From: Bacteriovoracaceae bacterium
GTDB taxonomy: Bacteria; Bdellovibrionota; Bacteriovoracia; Bacteriovoracales; Bacteriovoracaceae
Assembly (NCBI GenBank): GCA_020631435.1
Contig: JAHDHG010000009.1
Coordinates: 1-32,886, forward strand
DNA length: 32,886 nt
Direction: 5' to 3'
Part shown: positions 26,301-32,886 of the stretch, in pieces
Layout: each line of letters starts with the position of its first letter
Numbering within the stretch: the first letter of the stretch is position 1
The notes under the pieces: generated by a model
What the model saw: only the letters and a program-made list of their open reading frames with translations
The model's database searches: none
What the model was told of the DNA's origin: nothing
Position numbers and translations under genes: made by a program

Positions 26301-28360
26301 TCAAAGTTTTCAGTACCCTCTGTAGCACAACATAGAATAGTACAAGATCCATCTTCTTTATGATTATCTTCAAAGTTATCAGCGTCTGAATAAGAGCATC
26401 CAAGTGGAAGACCACAGTTATGATCATTACTTATTGTTCCTGTGGAAGATAATCCAAGTCCATTTAAAATTCCTGTATATACATCTATTTTTGACTGACA
26501 ATTTGGATCGAAATTTTCAGTACCTTGTGTAGCACAACATTCTATATCACACGTTCCATCTTCATCAGCCATAGAGTTATAATTACTTGCTTTATCGTAA
26601 GCACATCCTTTTGGAGGCTCACAAGCATCTGTAGTTATCGAGCCAATTAACTGGATACCTAATCCAGATAAAATTGAACTGTATGTATCTGCAGTTGATT
26701 GACAGTTAGGATCATAATTAGCCATACCTTGAGTAGCACAACAAGAGATAATACAACTTCCATTTTCCTTCGCAGCAGAGTCATAATTGCTTGCTTTATC
26801 ATAAGCACATCCAAGGCTTGGACCACAGTTATGACTATTAGAAATTGTTCCATTACTTGTAAGTCCTAGACCAACTAAAATAGTAGTGTAAGTATCAATC
26901 TTTGACTGACAATTCGGATCAAAGTTTTCTGTACCCTGAGTTGCACAACATTCTATATCACAAGATCCATTTTCCTTAGCTCCATCAACTGAATTCGAAG
27001 CTCCTTCATAAGAACAACCTAATACCTTACCACAGTTAAAATCGTTAGACACTGTTCCAAGAGAACTTAAACCAAGGCCTGAAAGAATTGCATTATAAGT
27101 ATCAATCTTTGTCTGACAGTTTGGATCAAAATTTTCTGAATTAGAATCTGCACAACAATTTATATTACATGTTCCATTTTCTTTAGTATTTGCTTGAAAA
27201 TTTTCTGCGTCATTATAAGCACATCCAAGAGGTTCTCCACAATTATTTGTAGAATCTATCGTTCCATTAGCCGTTAAGCCTAGACCAGATAAGATTGTCG
27301 TGTATGCATTGACCGCAGTTTGACAGTTAGGATCATAATTCTCAGTTCCCTGAGTAGAACAACATGAAATATCACATGAACCATCCTCTTTAGAATTAGA
27401 AACAAAGTTCGTCACAAATGAGTTATTAAAATTACAACCTAGTTTAGGTCCGCAACTAACTCCAATTTGTCCTGAAGGTTGAAGATTTAATCCCGCTAGC
27501 ATAGCAAGATAGTTATCAATTTTCCCCTGACAACTTGGATCATAATTTTCTGTTCCAGGATCTTTACAACACAAGATATCACAAGATCCATCCTCTTGAG
27601 ATCCAGCTTGAAAATTAGAAGCTTGATCATAAGAACAGCCTAACTGCTTACCACACTCAAAAGAATTATTAATATTTCCAGAAGAAGTTAGCCCCAAAGA
27701 TCCAAGTAGTGAAATATAAGAATCGATAGTAGTCTGACAAGTAGGATCATATCCTGAAAAACCTTCTTGCGAACAACAAGCAATATTACATTTTCCATTT
27801 TCTTTAGCTGGTCCATTGTAATTTGAAACATGAACACTATTTAAATTACAACCTAGAGTTGCACAATTATTTGAAGTTGTTGAGATCGTACCAGTAAGTG
27901 GTGTACCTTGACTGTTTAGCATAGCTTGATATGCGACTTGAGCATCTAAACAAGCTTGATCAGTATTAGATTGATCAGTTCCTGTAGGACACTTATTACA
28001 AACTATGTGACAACTACCATCATCTTTCTGAGCAGAAGAATCAAAATTAGAAGCGCTTTGATTAGTACAGCCTAATTTGAGACCACAGTTATAGTTACTA
28101 TCAATTGTACCAATTGATACAATACCTAAACTTGAAAGAATTGAGTTATAAGTAGAAATTTTACTTGAGCAAGTTGCATCGTAGTTTTCATGGCCTTGCT
28201 TAGCACAACATTTCACATCACAAGAACCATTCTCTTTAGAACCAGCTTGATAATTACTTGCTTGATTATAATTACATCCAAAATCCTGACCTTGGCAGAA
28301 ATTAATATCTACTGATCCAATAATTGGTACATTGTGATAAAAGATTTTGTTAATTAGCAA
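23336..28360 (-). CDS. giant Cys-rich repeat protein, C-terminal part (about 14 modules + CNGCH domain + dockerin/EF-hand-like repeats)
   Basis: modules GC..ASNY..G..EDGSC.I.CC..G.ENYDP.CQ.KID.Y..IL.GLGL..G.I....NCG; TCNGCHASQLNQAG; DIDFNNDGNLTSADFSIY and DVDGDGQVGTAADATAFNNIL. Begins at a TTG without signal peptide or SD, 11-nt overlap with the upstream ORF. Confidence 0.85.
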   Translation of the reverse strand: MLINKIFYHNVPIIGSVDINFCQGQDFGCNYNQASNYQAGSKENGSCDVKCCAKQGHENYDATCSSKISTYNSILSSLGIVSIGTIDSNYNCGLKLGCTNQSASNFDSSAQKDDGSCHIVCNKCPTGTDQSNTDQACLDAQVAYQAMLNSQGTPLTGTISTTSNNCATLGCNLNSVHVSNYNGPAKENGKCNIACCSQEGFSGYDPTCQTTIDSYISLLGSLGLTSSGNINNSFECGKQLGCSYDQASNFQAGSQEDGSCDILCCKDPGTENYDPSCQGKIDNYLAMLAGLNLQPSGQIGVSCGPKLGCNFNNSFVTNFVSNSKEDGSCDISCCSTQGTENYDPNCQTAVNAYTTILSGLGLTANGTIDSTNNCGEPLGCAYNDAENFQANTKENGTCNINCCADSNSENFDPNCQTKIDTYNAILSGLGLSSLGTVSNDFNCGKVLGCSYEGASNSVDGAKENGSCDIECCATQGTENFDPNCQSKIDTYTTILVGLGLTSNGTISNSHNCGPSLGCAYDKASNYDSAAKENGSCIISCCATQGMANYDPNCQSTADTYSSILSGLGIQLIGSITTDACEPPKGCAYDKASNYNSMADEDGTCDIECCATQGTENFDPNCQSKIDVYTGILNGLGLSSTGTISNDHNCGLPLGCSYSDADNFEDNHKEDGSCTILCCATEGTENFDDTCRGKIDGYTALISGLGLPSTGSLEDNHNCGPKLGCADPNASNYVAGVKEDGSCDFNCCATEGTQNFDPSCQTEIDSYVSILTSLGLNQTGQFDNNFECGDVTGCMEELADNYNPNATADPDHVCIFSACQVEGSANFDDDEKIREAFANYGHGVLQPKDCGALPGCANPKAKNFEAGRNEDGSCIFEGCNQSNFGNFDPNFDSMIQQYMDLLAQNGITFTGQVNSNICEGLLGCTIPQAENYNNQATTDDGSCTFTGCTDPNAQNFDSALADIVSNYGISTVLTDGCQYNPHYSCLCNEDGTAGEFDSSDHSKAFVITDQTILDAFEAGHNGTSLHFGEVLGSVGGAQTSTGDTHNCEAGIYKSYVDGYKFSTTNKDSLSRPGEYAHIKNRWGVTAPNDLTLHWLNKGPDAPYELLAIVFRPDLVKKNAAGKVLSHGEIRLIYWLEEANQVTNVCNTSTSCNGSSRYRRSCSTSTNCTAQDKLNEDPNLVIFEYDLPGDFNWHYNFALLKCLEGDAYKDHLATLVEGSIFTKFFNYKECVNNTSSTTSRYGSGTNATTGVNECGHTRVPLSQIRVNSLAEMHTDPSAKWALFEYKPKKMSNGCFELARVKMPLTPVDIAARQRFSDPGIEIRQNNQLHNSSAKSTMQNSYVSQFNNIKDPFKSYSVPSNIMAFQNTYDLNVNWKPQLPSFFGSSTDRDHATFRYNMNTCNGCHASQLNQAGVNPTGQFMSINEPNDFVHIHKDGTLSPFLIEDLGYRSEDLELSLSNNFCSLGAAGYGTNGNINVSAFSCDIDFNNDGNLTSADFSIYQSRVSAYLAGQSCITVIDVDGDGQVGTAADATAFNNILGANGASFAGQFASACKDVTSTCGGSTFGSGCEGEATLLDSASRDTLTKDTSCSNDVLTFDKCPEGSIAFVHGSEIMCVCRDNTLATSTGCNLDSGDTDIRNPDGEFDQTSNEDIPNTSDTTCRDGFVFSTILGKCVEKR

Positions 28361-30074
28361 CTAGAAAGGAATCAGATTTATTAGAATCAGAACAACACTT
28401 AATAATACATGAACCGTCATCTTGTCCTGCAGCAGGATTATAATTTAGTGCACCACTATTAGTACAACCAAGAAGAGCACCACAATTAAAGTTATTAACG
28501 AGAGCACCTTTTACAGGAATACCCATAGATTGAAGAGTTGCCTTATATGAATCTATTTTACCTTGACAGGTAGGATCATAATTTGAAGTACCCGGAGTTG
28601 CACAACAAGAGATATTACAAATACCTGATTCAACAGACCCTGCTTGATAGTTTGAAGCATTAGAGTTAGCACAACCTAAAGGAGCTCCACAGTTTTGATC
28701 TCCGCTAATATTACCACTAGCTGGAAGACTTAAAGCTAACAATATTTGATTGTATTCATTGATTGCTGACTTACAGCTTGGACTGTAATTTTGAAAACCT
28801 TCTTTAGAACAACAAGGAATGTCACAAGATCCATCTTCTTTTTGATTTGCACCATAATTAGTCACAAATCCATTATTGAAGTTACATCCATTCACAGGAT
28901 AATTACAATTAAATCTATTATTGTGATTTCCTGAAGGAGTAATTCCTTTTGCAGATAATACTCCAAGGTATTCAGAAATAACTGAATCACATTGTGGGTC
29001 AAAATTCGTTGCAGTTGAATCACCACAACATTGAACATTACATGATCCATCTTCAGCACATAGAGCACATCCCTGAGCCCCAGGTTGAACATTTGTTACA
29101 TATCCAGGCTTATGAAAATAACATCCAAATTTATTTCCACAGTTTTTATCATTTTTAAGTGTTCCAGAAGAAGTAACACCAAAAATAGTTAAGTTATCTT
29201 TATAAGCATCAATACCTTGTTGGCAGAAAGGATCATAAAATTCATGATTTTCTAGACCACAACATTCAATATTACATGTTCCATCATCTGTTGAAACGTT
29301 TGGATTATAATTAGAAGCCGCTGGAGAAGTACAACCTGCAGTTCCTGCACATGTTGTAACTACTGTTCCAGTATGAGGTTTACCGCCTAAAGAATTAATA
29401 TAATTATTATAAACATTTAAGAAATTCTGATCATAATTTGAGTATGTGTTTTCATTACATCCTCTAAAACTACATGAACCATTCTCAGAAGTAGCGCTAG
29501 GATCATAATTAGTAACGTAAGGGCTATTAAGAGTACAACCTCCAAGAGGTGTTTTACATAAAGATTGATTTCCTAAAACTTGACCACCATGCTGTGCTAC
29601 ATATGCTTGAAAAAATGCATGATCACCATTAAAAAATTCTTGATATTCAGATTTATCACAGACTTCAAATGTACAAGGCCCTGGCTGAGAACAACTTGGT
29701 CCAATATAATCAATTGCATCTTGATGACAACAACCTTGACCATATTCTTTTAGAGTTTTACATAAAGTTGAATTACCTACGATATTTCCACCATGAAGAG
29801 AAGTATAGTGACTATATTCTTCATGTTTTGAATACTCTACATAATCAGCCAATGGACAAGCTTCAAAATTACAAGGCCCAGGATTTGCAGTCATGACACC
29901 TGCTATAAAATTACTTGCTTCTGAGTGCCTACAAGCATCACCATAAGGAACTGTCGTTCCAGGAGAAGAAGAACTATTTCCTGTTATAACATTCGTGTTC
30001 TTATCAAAGAGATGAGAATTCCCTGAACATCCAATAAGAAAAATCAAAATAAAACTTGAAACAAGTGTTCGCAT
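28350..30074 (-). CDS. giant Cys-rich repeat lipoprotein, N-terminal part (about 8 modules)
   Basis: lipobox-like MRTLVSSFILIFLIGCSGNS; the same GC..NY..DGSC..CC modules as 23336-28360; stops mid-module. Confidence 0.85.
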   Translation of the reverse strand: MRTLVSSFILIFLIGCSGNSHLFDKNTNVITGNSSSSPGTTVPYGDACRHSEASNFIAGVMTANPGPCNFEACPLADYVEYSKHEEYSHYTSLHGGNIVGNSTLCKTLKEYGQGCCHQDAIDYIGPSCSQPGPCTFEVCDKSEYQEFFNGDHAFFQAYVAQHGGQVLGNQSLCKTPLGGCTLNSPYVTNYDPSATSENGSCSFRGCNENTYSNYDQNFLNVYNNYINSLGGKPHTGTVVTTCAGTAGCTSPAASNYNPNVSTDDGTCNIECCGLENHEFYDPFCQQGIDAYKDNLTIFGVTSSGTLKNDKNCGNKFGCYFHKPGYVTNVQPGAQGCALCAEDGSCNVQCCGDSTATNFDPQCDSVISEYLGVLSAKGITPSGNHNNRFNCNYPVNGCNFNNGFVTNYGANQKEDGSCDIPCCSKEGFQNYSPSCKSAINEYNQILLALSLPASGNISGDQNCGAPLGCANSNASNYQAGSVESGICNISCCATPGTSNYDPTCQGKIDSYKATLQSMGIPVKGALVNNFNCGALLGCTNSGALNYNPAAGQDDGSCIIKCCSDSNKSDSFLVAN

Positions 30075-30239
30075 ACGTACTACCTTTATAAATAAATAAA
30101 TGTCTCTTTGATTATATCGGTAATAAGCACTAGAAACTTTAATAATGAGAATTTTTCCTAATAAGGATGTTTTTACAAGGACTTATATGTCTCGAGAGGA
30201 AAGAATTGCCTGCAATAAATGTTGGCATTGATAGTGAAA

Positions 30240-30782
30240 TTAAAAACCTAGGGTTATACCACCCTGAAAGACAAAAGCATTTGAGTAAATTGATTTGTTT
30301 TCATCATGAAGAATGTCATAAAGACCTTCAACTGAAAATCCAATACCTTGTGATCCTGTTCTGAAACCAAGGCCAACAAACCACGCAGGGACTTCTCTTT
30401 TCGCTGAAACAGTATTTCCAATTTTCTGCTTAAATCTTAAAAACTCATATTTTGAAGTAGCATAAAACTGAGGATGAAATTTATAAATTGCAAAAGCTCT
30501 AGGACCAAAGATTGATTGGGACAACTTAGTACTTCCTCTAGAGTCAGATGAGTAAATATAAGTAATACCTGTACCAATACCAAACTCATTATTAACTCTA
30601 TAACCAACACCTGGTGAAAGTTGAACTTGAGTAATATCTCCAAAACTAAATCCAACATTTCCATTAAAAAACAGACGATCTTTAAAAGTTTCTTTTTTTA
30701 CAGGTGGCTTCTTCGAAGGAGCAAAAGTATGTTTTTCGTTAGCCATTAGTCCAAAAGATATTAATAAGAATAAATATTTCAT
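30240..30782 (-). CDS. outer-membrane beta-barrel-like protein
   Basis: signal peptide MKYLFLLISFGLMA; alternating amphipathic strands (GVGYRVNNEFGIGTGITYIY, FYATSKYEFLRFKQ), C-terminal FQGGITLGF. Confidence 0.7.
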   Translation of the reverse strand: MKYLFLLISFGLMANEKHTFAPSKKPPVKKETFKDRLFFNGNVGFSFGDITQVQLSPGVGYRVNNEFGIGTGITYIYSSDSRGSTKLSQSIFGPRAFAIYKFHPQFYATSKYEFLRFKQKIGNTVSAKREVPAWFVGLGFRTGSQGIGFSVEGLYDILHDENKSIYSNAFVFQGGITLGF

Positions 30783-30809
30783 AATTAGATTATGACTTAT
30801 TTTTTAGAC

Positions 30810-30839
30810 AAAAAAAAAGCCAGGGCAAAGACCCTGGCT
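30810..30839 (-). terminator. rho-independent terminator for 30862-31821
   Basis: on the - strand AGCCAGGG TCTTTG CCCTGGCT TTTTTTTTG. Confidence 0.93.
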
Positions 30840-30861
30840 AAAACCAAACAATGTCGGTTAA

Positions 30862-31821
30862 TTAAATATTTACGTTTAACTTTCTTAAAGTATCGTAAGT
30901 AAGAGCACCAACAGAAAGTCCGTTCTTTCTTTGAAAACTCTTGATAGCTCTTGCAGTATCAGAACCTAAGATTCCATCAATTTTACCAGGGTTAAACCCA
31001 GCAGCCTTAAGTGCTTTTTGAACCATAGTAACATTAGTTGCATTTGCATTTGTTTTACAAAGAATTTGCGCCCATTCAGTTTTTGAAGCTGAAACAAGTT
31101 CTCTTTTTGAAATTTCTTTGAATTTAGCAGCAGTAGTAACTGGCTCTTTTCTTGCTGGTTCTAATAATTTTTTAACTCTCATTGTCTTAGTCACAGCTGG
31201 AATAGTTTTCTTATCAACTCTAGCAGGAGTATCTACAACTTTCTTTCTTACAGTTTTATATACTGCAGGAATTTCAATTTCTTTAACACCAGCTTCAGTA
31301 TCCATTACAGTTTCTTTAACTGTTTTATAAACTGCAGGCTTCGTTACTAAACATAAAACACTATCAGTATTTGAATGATCTAAAGCTCCAGACTCACCCT
31401 TTTTCCAAACTTTTGTTTCAGGCTTAACCATAATTTTCTTAGTTACAGTTTTATACTTAGGTTGAGTTTTAACTAACTTAACACCAGCTTCTTTTACAAG
31501 AACTTTTTCTTCTACATACTTGTAAGTAGCAGGAATAACTTTTAGAACTTCTTTTGCTTCTTCAACAGTAACTGTTTCATTTACGAAACCATACTTTGGA
31601 GGAATAGTTTTGTAAGTAGTAGTTTCAGGCTTAACCATAACTTTTTCAGTTGTAGTATTGTATTTTGCAGGAGTAATAACCTTAGCAAAACACTGACCTG
31701 GTTGAGCGTTAGCAGGGATATCTCCACCACCAAGATTTGCTGTAGTCACAGCAGTTTCTGTTTCGTTATTATTAGCGAAAACAGAGAAAGACATTAAAAT
31801 TGCCATTAAAATAAATTTCAT
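30862..31821 (-). CDS. secreted repeat protein with C-terminal peptidoglycan-binding domain
   Basis: MKFILMAILMSFSVFA signal peptide with AAGGAG upstream; tandem P.(T/K)YK.V...V(M/L)V..A repeats; VTMVQKALKAAGFNPGKIDGILGSDTARAIKSFQRKNGLSVGALTYDTLRKL matches the PG_binding_1 pattern. Confidence 0.82.
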   Translation of the reverse strand: MKFILMAILMSFSVFANNNETETAVTTANLGGGDIPANAQPGQCFAKVITPAKYNTTTEKVMVKPETTTYKTIPPKYGFVNETVTVEEAKEVLKVIPATYKYVEEKVLVKEAGVKLVKTQPKYKTVTKKIMVKPETKVWKKGESGALDHSNTDSVLCLVTKPAVYKTVKETVMDTEAGVKEIEIPAVYKTVRKKVVDTPARVDKKTIPAVTKTMRVKKLLEPARKEPVTTAAKFKEISKRELVSASKTEWAQILCKTNANATNVTMVQKALKAAGFNPGKIDGILGSDTARAIKSFQRKNGLSVGALTYDTLRKLNVNI

Positions 31822-31946
31822 CGAAATCTCCTTAGTAAAATTCTCAATTAATGAGTCTGGCAAATGGTAATTCATCAATTGAAGGAAGGCAACGATAGGG
31901 GCGTCTTATGGGGATTTTATTTATAAACAAGAGACATGTATGGCAT

Positions 31947-32886
31947 CTAGGAGTTTTTTAAATCTTCTAATTCTTTTGAGATCAGCTTTTCAGAGATTTC
32001 TGGAACAACTTTCCAAACTTCTTTTACTAATTCCTCATTAAGGATTTTTTTAAGAATTGAATCCAGTTCAGGTTTTAACTTTTCTAATACTTCTAGAGAT
32101 ATTTTGTTTTTGAACTCTTCTCGGAGCTCATCTTTAATCTCAGACTTAATTTTAGAATAATCTATATTTGAACTTACTTTACTTTCTTTAACCGGAAGAT
32201 CTTCTGAAATTTTATTTTCATTCGAACGAAACATAAAGGTTCTTGTGTTTTCATTCCATAAATCTGTCTCTAGCTCTTGAAGAATTTCTTTTTTCAAATT
32301 CTCAAGTTTCCTAGCGTCTTCTTCGGGATCAAGTTTAGTCGATTCTGGAAGCACACTTAACTCCTCAACTAAATTATTATCACTCTCACTAAAATCATTT
32401 GACGGATATTCTAAATCATCTAATGAAGGGAGCTGAGAACTCAATAATTCATCAGTGGAATCTTCAATAATATCAGGTAACTTTAATTCATTATTTAAAT
32501 CTTTAGGAATTTGCACCTCTTCAATTTCAGATGGAAGAGATACTTCACTTTCAATTTCTGCATTTAAATCAATCGCTTCAGGAACATCTATTTCATTATC
32601 CAAAAGGTCTGGCAAAGAATCGGCATTTAGCTCAGAGGGTAGAGAAGTCTCTTCTAAGTCATCTTCAATAATTGAAGGAAGTTCATCCAAAGAACTATCA
32701 TTAAAACCTGGGTTAAAACTTTCTTGATCTTTCTCAAGAATCTCTGGCAGCGCCATTCCCCATTCTTCTTCATTTTCTCTGTGATCGATTGGAAAAGCCT
32801 CATCAAGTTTTGGTAACTCCTCTGGCAACTCATCTTTTACCATCCCTGGCAGAGAAATAGATGTATTAGTGTCGACTTTAGAAATC
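31947..32886 (-). CDS. acidic protein with repeated LP(S/D/E) motifs, N-terminus beyond the window
   Basis: ORF 31947..32843 continues upstream of ATG 32843 without a stop to the window edge (ISKVDTNTSISLPGMVKDE...). Confidence 0.6.
   Translation of the reverse strand, partial: ISKVDTNTSISLPGMVKDELPEELPKLDEAFPIDHRENEEEWGMALPEILEKDQESFNPGFNDSSLDELPSIIEDDLEETSLPSELNADSLPDLLDNEIDVPEAIDLNAEIESEVSLPSEIEEVQIPKDLNNELKLPDIIEDSTDELLSSQLPSLDDLEYPSNDFSESDNNLVEELSVLPESTKLDPEEDARKLENLKKEILQELETDLWNENTRTFMFRSNENKISEDLPVKESKVSSNIDYSKIKSEIKDELREEFKNKISLEVLEKLKPELDSILKKILNEELVKEVWKVVPEISEKLISKELEDLKNS

Noticed and set aside
23336-28360. CRISPR-like or satellite DNA repeats (~205-bp periodic similarity)
   Set aside because: Periodicity is explained by in-frame tandem protein modules; repeats are long, divergent and coding.
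29669-29896. 75-aa + strand ORF
   Set aside because: Antisense to the Cys-rich repeat lipoprotein; composition reflects the reverse complement of the repeat.
30167-30364. + strand 65-aa ORF overlapping the beta-barrel gene end
   Set aside because: Mostly antisense to the 30240-30782 coding region; no signal peptide or family recognised.
1-32886. Prophage, transposon or integrative element
   Set aside because: No integrase, transposase, terminal inverted repeats or attachment duplications noticed; tRNA-Pro is intact and not flanked by an integrase.

Overview
AT-rich, gene-dense 32.9 kb chromosomal window. It shows no CRISPR, phage or IS signature. Gene content and style (many secreted proteins and lipoproteins, low GC) suggest a Bdellovibrio/Bacteriovorax-like bacterium, but that placement is inference. 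Recognisable genes are ppiC-like parvulin, oxyR, ssb, photolyase, a DAACS symporter, mutY, a papain-like protease, a LolA-like protein, smc, an AmpG-like MFS transporter, birA-like ligase, rph, rdgB/HAM1 and tRNA-Pro(TGG). The standout is the ~1.2 kb region at 4831-6118, between oxyR and ssb, which has no convincing long ORF. It starts at a divergent promoter region next to oxyR (the genomic position of oxyS in E. coli). It then contains a 36-aa ORF with a strong Shine-Dalgarno, followed by ~1 kb of densely structured sequence: a long-range closing stem with branches, a 10-bp hairpin, a 6+6-bp hairpin, a hairpin with a tandem G·A internal loop, and two hairpins with GAAA loops. It ends in a near-perfectly palindromic (bidirectional) terminator facing convergent ssb. 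I interpret it as a large, probably undescribed structured, possibly dual-function RNA. A second notable locus is a giant Cys-rich repeat protein (about 22 modules) with a CNGCH motif and dockerin/EF-hand-like repeats. It is split into two ORFs by a frameshift inside a repeat module and followed by a small Cys-containing secreted protein.
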